Shown here in pieces: positions 35,740 to 46,546 of a stretch of DNA of 64,000 nucleotides. A program made the position numbers and the translations under genes. Position 1 is the first letter of the stretch. Each line of letters starts with the position of its first letter. The stretch is from contig KV748191.1 of NCBI GenBank assembly GCA_001692895.1, positions 1,984,001-2,048,000 of the forward strand, written 5' to 3'. The DNA comes from Cenococcum geophilum 1.58. Lineage: Eukaryota > Ascomycota > Dothideomycetes > Gloniales > Gloniaceae. Under the pieces are notes generated by a model that saw nothing but the letters and a program-made list of their open reading frames with translations, ran no database searches and was not told the origin of the DNA.

Positions 35740-38700
35740 TCAGCTCTTCTCATACGATCGGTTGTTCTCAATGGCACCGTGTGAGCGATGCGCAGGTGGG
35801 CTTTGCGGTGTCTGCCAGAAATCCAGGCTTGCAATGACATCTTCGCCCATTTCGTCTTCATAGGCGTATAATATCTGTACGAACTCTTTATCAGCCAGAT
35901 CATTCCAAACTGTTTCGGTCTGGTTTGTAGGAGTGAGTTAGAATTGCGGCGACATACCTCTCTAGTGGATGAGTGCAACATTCGAATATTCTTTGCCGTT
36001 AGAATATGCACCAGCATGCCGCTCTCCATATGCCTGATTTCAATAAAACTTGGCTCAAACGCAAGGATATACGGGTTGAAGATCGCAAAAGCCTGTGGAT
36101 TTCCCTCCCAGATAATCTTCCAGTCAGGCCTTGCCCGCCATCCGTTTCTATTAACGAAGAAGGAGAAATCAGTGTAGCATAATAAGAACTCGCTTGCAAG
36201 ACGCTCGATATGGATTGGCTTGATATTTTCTTTTCGTGCAACAAAGTCGAGCGATGTGTCCGCTTGATCAAGCAACGATTGCGTCTCGAGGGTCTCGAGG
36301 CTAACCACCTCAAAGCCACGAGCACAGCCAACGCAGAGTTTCGAGCGCAGAAAATGGATGGATGTAGATTCGGTGGGGATGTAGAATTCCTTATAGAACG
36401 ATAAGTTAGAATAACATGTCTCATCTGTTTCCGTCGAATCCTCCTCTGATGAATTCGAAGCTGTATCTAAAGAAAACTGATTCTTATCGAAGATTTGTGG
36501 GATTGGGTCAAAGAAATCCGGTATCTTTACCTTGTACGGTTTCAGAGCGTCCTGACCGCCTGCTAGCATCTTAGCTAGGCCTGATTTCTTTGATTTCTTG
36601 ATCTGGTTCTCCATTGGTTCGAACACCTTGATAGTGGTTGATAGCGACGTGGTCTTGACACAGGCTACCAGCTGTTGTCCCACGCAAATGCCAGCTTTAA
36701 AGAAGTTGCAGTGGCAAATCTTCCTACCGCGTTTGACGACCGCCGCCTGGCTATCTTCTGGGTCGAGTGCTTCTATAGGATAGGAGTACAATGTCTTATC
36801 CGACAAGACAAGAAGGATCTGATGTTGCTCGAGCACATCTATCTGGGTTACAGACTTGCAATCTAGGACTCGTTTGGGTTTGAATGATGCATCCTTCGGT
36901 TTTCGGTCAGAGACGTAGACACCAAAATCTGTTCCAAAAACGAGTTTGCGGCCACCATCTAGGGAAGGTTAGCACAAGACTTAATATTATCTTAATAAAA
37001 AACCTACCGATTGGTACACAGCAGGTAACCCTGATTGAGGAAGTGAAAAACCCTTCGTTAAGAATTGTCTTTGTGAAGATGTTGCTTCTTTCTCTTAAGT
37101 TCTTCTGTTGGGCCTCGATATGCTCCATCCATTTCTGCTGAGATATTTGGGTGCTGCAAAATAAAGTCAACTCATAGCCTCCCTTGCCCAGATGCTTAAA
37201 GGTGATTGGATATCCTTGTGTTTTAGCGTTGTCATTCTTCGGCGCCCCAGGAATCAAATTTGAGGATGGTCTCTTTGCAATGCCCATTTTGGGGATGATA
37301 TCATCCATTTGTGTGATAACGAGCAGTTCTAGTGGGATGGGCTTCTTATACACCTTGTGCTCTTCTCGCTTGTTTACCGTCTTGACCCTTACCAGGAGGA
37401 TGGCATGGTCGAACAGATAGCATGTAATGTCTCCTGTCGTATCCGTCGGACTCTTCTTTAGAGAACTCTTGAATACTAGCTGACGGCTCTCCTCAGTCAA
37501 TTTAAGATCAACGTACTCTCCAGGCCTGAATTTCAAGTCCCGATTGAGCTGCATCAGGTTGAAGTAGTTTTCGGCTTTTCCTGACTCGACGTTAACTTTG
37601 GACAAGATGCCCTTGATCATGATGATGGCTTTCGGAACATCTTGCTTATCGGGATTGTCGTCCGCAGTGTACTTAAGTACGTTCTCTAGTAACAAGGGAT
37701 ACCTCGCCAGTCTGGTAGTTGGCTTGGTAAGATAGCCATTAAGTTCCAACTTTCTTGATTCCTTCATCCTTTCGACTTCGTCGACAAATTTTGAAAACAA
37801 CACATTCGTTCTCTTCTCATGCTCAAACTCATACTTTCCAAAGAGCTGGTTCGATCCGTACTTAATAAAAGGGCTAAAGTGCGGCACGTATTCCAAGAAA
37901 ATATCTCCGACATTGCGAACAACTGGGCCCTGTTGTTGTCGCCTGGTAAGGGACTCTGCCATTCTTGAATTGACCATATAGACTTCTTGACAATTAGAAA
38001 ACACCGTCCGAACGAATTTCTCTCGTCGATGCTCCGGAATTGGTGATCCAGTAGGGTTGCGCAGCGGCTTCATCCAGAAGTCCCGAAGGTATTCCAAATC
38101 CTTTACAAAGTCTCGCTCCGTATACATCAACTCCGAAATTACCTCTTGACGCTTTTTCTCTTTGTCACCCACACTATCAGCGACTTCTTTCGATACAGTG
38201 TTGATCCAAAGCTTTTGTTCGTCGTTTTGATCTTCGTGCAAACTTGCGCGTGATTCTTCTCGTCTAAGACCCGGTTGTGGTTTCATGTTCAACCTCGCTT
38301 GTTGTTCTAGTCTACGAGGACAGGCTATTGAGTAGCAAAGCCGGTCTCGGGTACAAGTGGGAGAGTAACACTCCGTCAATAGTGTGAAAACCCCATTAAC
38401 TTCTGTAGTATCCTCTACCAAAGTTTCCCTAAATTGGTAGACCTCGTTAATGGAATCTCGTAAACGGTGGGCATAAGTTACATCGTGGAAAAACTTCTGC
38501 GCATCCAGGGACCTGCCTAAGAGTAGCGCAAGATTACGGTCTGTCGTTTTTATGATGTATGAAATGAGGTCCACGGCTTCTGCTCCAGTGAATGCGCTCT
38601 TGTATACTAGTCCATCTTTCTCTTTTTCGGTTAGGCCTATCCGATCCCGAAAAACCTCTGCCACTCGCGATAACAGCGCTGGATAAACAAGCGGGGCCCT

Positions 38701-39765
38701 GCGTTGTGACACCATCATTGCTTGTTGTTGCACGACCGTGGGGTTTGGTTTAGTCGCAGTGGATGGACTCTGCCGTAAGGTCATAGAATCACTTCGCTCG
38801 GATGGTACCACAGTAGACGCCATAGACATTGCCCTTGATGAGAAACTACTCTGACTTGTGCTTCTTGTTTTGCTTCCTGGTCCAACGTCAATTGGTGATG
38901 GCGAGCCACCAGGAGTCTTCTGATCCATCAAAGTCCCATCCCGCCCCCCAGATTCTCTCCTACGATTTGGTATTACTCGGCCACTCATTGTCTGCGCATA
39001 TTCGCTATCTCTCGCGTAAGAAGTCATAGACATTGCGCGCTCGTCCGGCCGCTCAGGGACGACACGGCCTTGAGCGGTTGTCCTCGCCAGATGGTTCATA
39101 TATGGTTGGTGGCGGAATGTATGAGCAGGAGATACACCGTAGCCTGGTCCGCCAGGCGGCTGAAATTGAGGGCGTGGCCCAGCCGCCATGGACTGGGAGC
39201 GATACTGATCCGAATTTAGTGCGGGTCCAGGCCCTCCACCAGGAAACCTGTTGGGAATAGGCTTATTGAAGGGTGGTTGTGCAGGAGGGGAAGTTCGAAC
39301 ATCTAACCGTTGCGGTTGGCCATAAGGTCGACGTTCCGGACGTAGAGGTTGTGGCAAATACTGTGGTTGAGGTTGACGTTGTGCTGCCAGAGGACCAGAG
39401 CCATCCGAATGGGGCTGTCCCGGGCCGTATCCATTTGGCGGAGGTCTATTGTAGTTATCTAGGGAAGACGGACTGTAATTGTTGGGAGGGGCCTGCTCAT
39501 ATCCGTTCGGACGTGGGCCATACCCGTTCACAGGTTGCCTCATAGGTGGAGCCCTTTGCATCATATCAGCCGTCTGAGTGGACATGGTTTGAGCTCGGTC
39601 TGGAGGCCTCATGACAGGTTGCGAGGTCATTGTCTGAGATCGTCCTGGCGGTGGCGTGGCCCCAAAGATGTTCGCAAACGCCGCATCTCTTTGCTGGTTT
39701 GAAGCGTGGCCGTAAGGCGGAGCTCGTGCATATTCTCTCCCTTGCTGAGCACTATAGTCTGCCAT
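35740..39765 (-). CDS. ROM2: Rho1 guanine-nucleotide exchange factor (DEP-DH-PH-CNH)
   Basis: Exons 39765-37008, 36958-35958 and 35919-35740, 1312 aa. Rom1/2-type proteins activate Rho1 at the plasma membrane in cell-wall integrity signalling. The order is a long Pro/Gln/Arg-rich disordered N-terminus (about 1-340), then a DEP domain (YPALLSRVAEVFRDRI...FTGAEAVDLI). The RhoGEF/DH domain follows (VISELMYTERDFVKDLEYLR, YLTKPTTRLARYPLLLENVL), then a PH domain (KKSPTDTTGDITCYLFDHAI). A CNH/citron domain starts around VCCVPI/DGGRKLVFGTDFG and runs to LYAYEDEMGEDVIASLDFW. The first intron joins CVPI-D-GGRK in phase. At the second, of two possible acceptors only the one giving TETVWNDLADKEFVQ keeps the frame. 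It ends NNRSYEKS. Confidence 0.93.
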
Positions 39766-40412
39766 ATAGGCCTATCCTTTCGAAGGTTTCAAGACAGTTA
39801 TCAAGCATCCGCTAGCGTCGTATTTGGTTTTGAAAATCTTTCGATGGTAGACGGGCTACGTAATGCACTTGAGGCCGAGGATGGGGCGTGGGAAAGAACT
39901 GGCTGTCAGAGCGGCACGTAGCTCTAAAGAGATAACAAGGAAGGCTTTTAGCGACGTCGCAGAAAGGAATGACGCCTCAGAGGCTTGCGTTGATGTGATG
40001 AATGCCGATGTTGGTGCAGCGAACGTCGTCGTGCTTGGTTCGGAGGTAGGGTATTATCTCCCCGTCCTATTGGTGGCCGGTGTGGGCCGCGAAAGGGTCT
40101 ATGGCTAGAGCGGGAGGGGGAAAGGAGGCTGAAAAAAACTCAAATAGATCAAATAGCGGATAGCTGAAGTGCAGAGACGCGGAATCTGCGGGAAAGTCTC
40201 ATCAACAAGATCTCTATCTAGGGTGCTTCCTTCTCATCACCTCAAACGGCGACGGCTTGGCTCGCTAAAGTCACAAGGCCCAGGGCAGTTAGCTATTGAT
40301 CGTCACCCAAGCAGCTATCGCAAACACCACACCTGCCTGCAGTTACACTTAGCTTCCATACATTACAGCCATCTAAGTAAATTCCCTGTGGAATAGCCTT
40401 CTAGCTGTCAAT
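39766..40412. promoter_or_regulatory. Divergent upstream region of ROM2 and the V-ATPase c gene
   Basis: 650 bp between two divergent start codons. Open frames here read through presumed 5' UTRs. No factor site was recognised. Confidence 0.5.
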
Positions 40413-41228
40413 ATGGAGTCGGCGTTAGCCCCGAAGTTTGCGCCTTTCTTCGGCATGGTAAGGTAGCATCCCTAGCATCCAAGCACTGCAGCTGACATGT
40501 CATAGGGTGGAATCGCATTCGCTGTAAGTTCTCATACATCATATGTACGACTAGTAGTTTACTGAACCCTACGGCAGATGATTTTCGGATGTTTGTCAAG
40601 TCCAGCTCCGCCGTTACGGCCCAAAGGCAATTTACTGATCGAAGGAACACAGGTGTAGGAGCGGCATATGGAACAGCGAAGTCGGGGATAGGCATTGCAG
40701 GTGTTGGCACCTATAGACCAGACCTGATAATGAAGGTGCTCATTCCGTTCTCCAGTCGGATGTGCTCATCGCTAATGGGCAACCTCCCCCACAGTCCCTA
40801 ATTCCTGTCGTCATGTCGGGTATTCTGGCAGTCTACGCCCTAGTTATATCGGTCCTCATTGCAGGAGATATGAGGCCACCTCCAACGAAATCATATACCT
40901 TATTTAGCGGCTTTATGCATCTTGCCGCCGGGCTATCAGTCGGCCTAACAGGATTGGCGGCGGGTTATGCCATTGGGATAGTGGGAGATATGGTTCGTTT
41001 CATGAAGAGAAGAGCAATAAATGGTGGCTAACAGTATCAGGGCGTTCGGGCTTACATGCGTCAGTCAAGGATATTTGTGGGCATGGTTCTGATTCTGATT
41101 TTCGCCGAAGTATTGGGTCTTTACGGGTGTGTGATGGCCAACCCAAAGCTCAGTCAAGATATGCGCCTGCTAATAGTCTTCATAGCCTTATCGTTGCACT
41201 CATCCTGAACACACGTAGCAATGGATGA
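40413..41228 (+). CDS. VMA3: V-type proton ATPase proteolipid subunit c
   Basis: Seven exons: 40413-40457, 40506-40523, 40578-40590, 40653-40735, 40795-40992, 41041-41126 and 41186-41228; 161 aa. Subunit c forms the proton-carrying ring of the vacuolar ATPase. Four membrane helices are visible: [60 protein letters not shown] and [20 protein letters not shown]. The last holds the essential proton-binding Glu of [10 protein letters not shown]. Exons 2 and 3 are only 18 and 13 nt, yet splice in phase to the conserved helix 1 and [11 protein letters not shown]. Length and four helices favour the VMA3 type over the longer VMA11. Confidence 0.95.
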
Positions 41229-41531
41229 GGATGTCTGCTAGCAATTCCGTGTACGATCACTCCAATTGATCCTATTGTACAGTAAGAAGCGGAGGAAGCA
41301 ATTGGTCAGGTTTCATAATCGGTAACAATGGGGACGTTCTACGCCCATGGAAAGCATCAATCAAACATCAAAATTTCCGTGTTCTACATCGGAAGGTATG
41401 CTTCTCGTTCATACTTCGCCGGCAACGAGATATAGAGGTGCATGAATGGAAACGCTCAACTACTTAGCTCTATTTTTATATCTAGTCACGCCGTATTAGC
41501 GACTTTTCCTACTGCATTCAAATATCAAATA

Positions 41532-41554
41532 ACGTAGGTAACAGGGTTTTGACC
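41532..41554 (+). repeat. Left terminal inverted repeat
   Basis: 23 bp, begins ACGTAGGTAACAGGG, with TA outside. Confidence 0.8.
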
Positions 41555-42181
41555 TCCCTGGGTTATGACCGCGCTAGCAGCCCGCTTTCTTTTTATAGCT
41601 AGCTTATTGCCTAAAGAAGATACTGCCGCTTCAGGAGTTTCTCAGCCACTTTTCCACACCTTAACTCCACGAAATACACCACCAATCTACGTCTACGCCC
41701 CGCTGACCTCAAGCACCAAATGCGGAAGATCGTATATAAGCCGCCCTTACTGCCTGACGAGCAGGCGGCTTATATCGCAGCCCCTAAGCCTGCGCGAATG
41801 CCCATGGAGTTCCTCCCACTACTTTTTGAAAAACGACTCTAAGGCAATTATGCAACGTTGAAATAATCAACTGCGGATGAATTCCAGAAGCGGGCGGAAG
41901 AGTCCTCTACTGCCGCCGCTACGGCTGCGGCTCTTGTCAAACAACTTCAGGAGGACGATGACATAAGCAATTCAAGCGACAAAGAGTCCCCAGATGAGGG
42001 GCCAACTCAGTGGCCAATTAAACAGTAAAATACCAAAAATCGGCTTTATATAGACTATTATATATATTTATATCTTCAAGACTTCTTACTAACGATGCGA
42101 TGACTTATAATAGTTTTTACTAGTTATTTGCCACTAAATCAGCATTTTGGCAATTTTTGGTGTTCAAAATGGTCAGAGAGC

Positions 42182-42204
42182 GGTCAAAACCCCGTTACCT
42201 ATGT
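42182..42204 (-). repeat. Right terminal inverted repeat
   Basis: Reverse complement begins ACATAGGTAACGGGG; two mismatches to the left repeat, TA outside. Confidence 0.8.
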
Positions 42205-42206
42205 TA

Positions 42207-42821
42207 CTCAGTGTCCTGCTGCGCCACCGGAATTGTGAACATTGAATCCGCCAAATCCTCGGGATGATGGCGGGTATGCTTTAGAGCAATGCACCAACGG
42301 ACACTCGTTGGGCAAGCCTTGACCGCTCTACGTACCTTTGCAAGGCTAGGATGCGAGTAATCCGTGACGCAGACGCGGAGCTGAGGGATATGCCTGACTC
42401 TCACCCGTGTCGGACTTTTACTAAAGAAGGAGCATTATACTCCGGACACGTCAGACAACGTGTTCTTATACAGAAGCAAGAATCAATTCTCGATTAAATT
42501 GATGGGACGAAGGGCAAGAATTCACTGGATAGTCCAGTTTTGCAGCCGGATTCCTCTCTGCCTTGATCGCGGCTCTTTGTCCAAGTCATTGACCCCTCAG
42601 ACCCTAGTCAGCCTCAAGCGTCATCTCCACCAGCTCCTTCTGCCATGTAACCCCGCCATCGGTCTCTGGATCTGACACCCCACGGTTGAATGCAACAAAT
42701 CTCGGCCACTCCGACCTCGAGCAGGTCCTTTCTCACCATTCAGCATCCGGCTAGCACCCCTCAACCCCCAGCGATGATTTAGGAAAGAAGGAAACACACT
42801 GCACCTGCAACCCTCGCGATC
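42207..42821. other. Upstream region of the PKA gene
   Basis: About 600 bp between the transposon and the PKA start. No coding frame of note. The pyrimidine-rich, GC-balanced stretch at 42600-42820 probably holds the promoter and 5' UTR. Confidence 0.4.
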
Positions 42822-44380
42822 ATGGCCACGGCGGTAGTTCACAAGTTGCTCCACCATGACCACTCCAATCGCGAGTCCTCTCCGCAGCCCAACCAGTTAC
42901 TGTCGCCGGCTCAGAACGATCAAGATCCGGCTGCCATGGACCCCGCGCGCGATGAGGAGAAGCGCATGCTCGCGCAGTGGGAGGAGGTTAAACGCCCCCT
43001 AAGTCCGGCGCAAATCACCGACGCGAACCAGAAGATGGTTGGACACTCATCGCGAGTTCTTCGCCAGGAAGATTTCGAGCTCGTTAAAACACTGGGCACT
43101 GGTATGGATACTTGCGGTGGGCGGCTTTACGGGTGATGCTGACAATGGCGTTTCACAGGAACCTTCGCGCGTGTATGGCTGGTGCAACTCACCAACCCAA
43201 AGAGTGGAGATCAGAACAAAGTTTTTGCTTTAAAGATATTGCGGAAAGTCGATGGTATGCAGTGACCTGTGATTGCACCGGCATCTTGCAGCTAGCTAAT
43301 CTAGCCATGTCTCAGTCATAAGGCTCAAGCAAGTCGAACATGTGCGCAACGAACGAAATGTGCTTGCAGCCGTTGCAGGTCACCCTTTTATTACAACGAT
43401 GGTAGCGAGTTTCCAGGATGCGGATTCTCTTTACATGCTTGTACGTTGTTGAAGCTCTTCTTAAGTCGGGATAGTCATCGCTAAAAGTTATCCGCGTTAA
43501 ATAGCTTGATTATTGCCCTGGAGGCGAGGTTTTCAGTTACCTTCGAAGAGCACGACGCTTTAACGAACCCACATCTCAATTCTACGCCGCCGAAATTGTT
43601 CTGATACTAGAATTCTTACATGAGAAGGAAGGAGTAGCATACCGAGATTTAAAACCAGAGAATATTCTCATAGATGCAGAGGGCCATCTAAAACTAGTGG
43701 ATTTTGGATTTGCAAAGAAGGTCGATAACAGTAGGTGTATAAGCAGTTTTTGCTTCGTCCTTAAGCTGACACGTCCAAAGGGGAAACTTACACACTATGC
43801 GGAACTCCTGAATATCTTGCCCCTGAGGTTATCAGAAACACAGGTAAGTCTGGACGTAGTGCCGCTGGAGGACTTCGTTACTGAGGAACATGTTTTCAAG
43901 GNCATGGTTGCGCCGTCGACTGGTGGGCATTCGGAATTTTAGTGTACGAATTCCTCGTTGGCCAACCCCCTTTTTGGGACCAGAATCCTATGAAAATATA
44001 CGAGCAGTAAGTATCCTGCCAAATAGCCGTTAATTTTCAGCTAAAACTTCTCCTTAAGAATCGTGGAAGGACGTGTCCGCTACCCATCTGCAATGTCACC
44101 CGATGCGCGTGACCTTATTGCAGGTCTTTGTACCGTGGACACCTCCAAGCGCCTAGGCAACATCAAAGGCGGCGCAGGCGCCGTAAAAGCGCACCCCTGG
44201 TTCCGAAATATTGATTGGGGCGCACTCTACCACCGCAAAGTGCAAGGCCCAATCGTACCGCACCTTAGGGGACCTGCTGATACGCGAAACTTCGATGAGT
44301 ACGAGCCAGAGCCCGAAGGCCGGGAAGAGTACGGACCCGAGATGCGGGAGCGGTGGGATGACTGCTTTAAAGATTTTTAG
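42822..44380 (+). CDS. cAMP-dependent protein kinase catalytic subunit
   Basis: Seven exons: 42822-43101, 43159-43254, 43316-43440, 43505-43730, 43781-43843, 43901-44006 and 44059-44380; 405 aa. An AGC-family Ser/Thr kinase released by cAMP from its regulatory subunit; in fungi it controls growth, nutrient response and development. Visible features: glycine loop [11 protein letters not shown], lysine strand [21 protein letters not shown] catalytic loop, DFGFAKKV, activation loop [33 protein letters not shown] and the C-terminal hydrophobic FKDF. The N-terminal 80 residues are disordered. One undetermined base (43902) falls in a glycine codon (GGN) just after a splice acceptor, so it does not change the protein. 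All exons join in phase. Confidence 0.94.
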
Positions 44381-45321
44381 TTTGTGAATGGCGCTTGGCA
44401 GGGTGACTGGATTGGGACGGTAGGAAGGGTGCGCAGAGGGGAGGGTCGGACATTGAGGCCCGTTTAGTTTTACCGGGTCTGGCGCATCAGGAGGGTCTTG
44501 GGCCACCGGGTCTTTTACGCGGTCAACGGTGTGAATTTCATGATGATACCTTGATGTATAGTTCATGTTGGAAAACCGATATCATATAGCAGAGCTGGAT
44601 ACCGTAGGTGTGAGTCTACTTTTATCTGTATTTTACTACCATGTTTTCAAGAATTTTATCACTCTTACATACTTGTGGCTGAGTACGCCATGTTAAAATC
44701 AAAATTTCTCTGCTTTCATTATATTCACGTCAAAAAAGGAAAAGTACTAGAAGATGTAGCCAAAGTGAGCCGTGCTCACGATATACCTGTCATCTACAAG
44801 GACTGAAAGAGAAACGCTGCTCCTCTCGTTCTAGTCAGTAACAACATGAATGACTAGAACTAAAAGCATTTGGCCACGCTAATCTTAAGGTCGTGGTAAC
44901 TAACGGGGTTTCCTAACAGAGCCATCTTAATGGCTTTTATGCCTAGCCTTTTAATTCCAAGTCAAGGTACACTAAATTCATTCCGAAAAAAACTGTACAA
45001 AATCTGCCTCGCAAACTAAGGACAAGCGCATTACTCCTTGAGCTAGCATTGAGCATTATAGTCAGTAAAGTAAGTCATCACATGATCATTTCTAGTCACT
45101 GTCCGACTAATACCAAATCCAGCACGATCTCCCAAAAAGCAATCCATACAGTGAATCTGGGTGTCTGGGTAGCTAGCCCGGTGGAGGTTTTGGTTGATGC
45201 AGCGCTCGGACTGAGTGGCGAGGCAGTGAGCTAGGATACACAATGCCACGGGTCTGACTACAGCAGAATCGGTATATTTTCTGGGCCATATTCCGAAGTA
45301 GTATCATCTAAAGTAGCCAAC
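44381..45321. other. Intergenic, no gene recognised
   Basis: PKA 3' end and spacer. The minus frame 45043-45249 is cysteine-containing but has no signal peptide or intron logic. Confidence 0.4.
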
Positions 45322-46117
45322 TTGAGCGTAATCTCCTGCATACCGCCGTATTGGCGTACATCCGGTTCCCTGACAGTGTCATTTCGGTCCAACGCTTCTC
45401 CCGAGCATGTCTCATTCACGCCAAGTAACACAACGGGAACTCATCCGATATTATACCAAACTCTTGAAACAACCCTACATGACTATCCCTTCGGCCGGTG
45501 TATCTCGTCCTACTGTTATCGATAAGGGCCGGCCAATAGAATCAATAGGATCAAGGCTCCGTGATCATGCGCGCACTTTTGATTCTGGTGTTCGCGCACG
45601 GTCCACATCTCGTAGGACGTCACTAGCGGAAGGGATACATTCTTCGACCCCACGGATAGCATATATGCAGACGCTTTCGGATTTTCTGTACACTCTTATG
45701 CGTTGGCCCAGGATGCAAATGATACCAGAGTTGTTCAAAAATTCGACCGAAGATATTTTCACCACCCTTTATGCTAGCTTGGCCGATAACCAATTGATCC
45801 AGCAGGGAAATAGTCCGCGAGCGGCGCAAGGCACCCTTTCTACTTCAGTGACTCGGCTCTTCGTCGTAAGCCCAGTTGCGTGGGTGATCGTGGGGATTCT
45901 GCTCCTTATACTTGTCTGTAATGCTTTGCTATTCGTATACGCAGCAAGAAACTACTCCATTCTTCAGGAAGAACCTATCGGTTTGCTTGGTAATGCTGCA
46001 CTCTTAGAAGAAAGCGATGTCTCTAGATTTGTGTCAACTTTTCGTCAACAACATCCTAATGTTTATGGTATGAGAGATTTTATCGAAGAGAATTATACTG
46101 TGGTCATTCTAGAATGA
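45322..46117 (+). pseudogene. Relic of a DUF3433-type fungal membrane protein
   Basis: The last ~120 codons read as the C-terminal end of a DUF3433 protein: FTTLYASLADNQLIQQGNS, VTRLFVVSPVAWVIVGILLL (membrane helix), then EEPIGLLGNAALLEESDVSR and QQHPNVYGMRDFIEENYTV. Upstream, matching sequence sits in another frame (LTVSFRSNASPEHVSFTPSN; FFDPTDSIYADAFGFS; YALAQDANDT), so at least one frameshift lies near 45735. Intact members exceed 1,000 residues with several helices. A recently decayed gene or truncated copy is the best reading. A TTATCGATAA palindrome lies inside (45516-45525). Confidence 0.6.
45516..45525. repeat. TTATCGATAA palindrome (4 of 5)
   Basis: Identical copy within the DUF3433 relic. 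Confidence 0.5.
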
Positions 46118-46546
46118 TTCTTGTTGAAGGCTTAGCGGAGAATGCTTCTAATCAGAGATCAACATGATGTGGCTTGATAATGCTGGATAATTATATTCTA
46201 GTTCAATGATAATATTATAATTCGATGACTGTCATGAAACTGCTGTATGCTGAGATAGCTATAGCATTATAACAGTATGTCTTTGCCTTTGCCGCCATCA
46301 AGCCTTTGTGAGGGCTCGTATGGTTTAGATTGCGGTTGTGGGATGGCCCATACCGGATGTTCCAATCATTGCCGTTATATCGAGCAATCTGCAAGCCTCA
46401 AGAGCAGAGAGCCGGAATCTCCCTTTGGTAGCCGTGCGAGGACTGTATTGATAGTCAAGCTAAGGAGGCCATAGTGGGCTAGAAACGCTCCACTAACAAC
46501 TCCTCCCCGCATTCCTCAAGTCGTACAACCAAGTGCCTATAGAGCC

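Larger units (their letters stand above)
41532..42204. mobile_element. Non-autonomous TIR DNA transposon (Tc1/mariner-like ends, TA duplication)
   Basis: 673 bp bounded by 23-bp inverted repeats, 41532-41554 and 42182-42204, identical at 21 of 23 positions, each starting AC(G/A)TAGGTAAC. A TA dinucleotide lies outside each end (41530-41531 and 42205-42206), the target duplication of the Tc1/mariner superfamily. Inside are short coding remains (QMRKIVYKPPLLPDEQAAYI, ALVKQLQEDDD) but no transposase catalytic region, so it would need a helper. A diverged relative lies at 63230 onward. Class by ends and duplication only; the exact family is unknown. Confidence 0.75.

Noticed and set aside
45043..45249. 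Cysteine-containing minus-strand frame resembling a small secreted protein
   Set aside because: No signal peptide and no upstream exon found.
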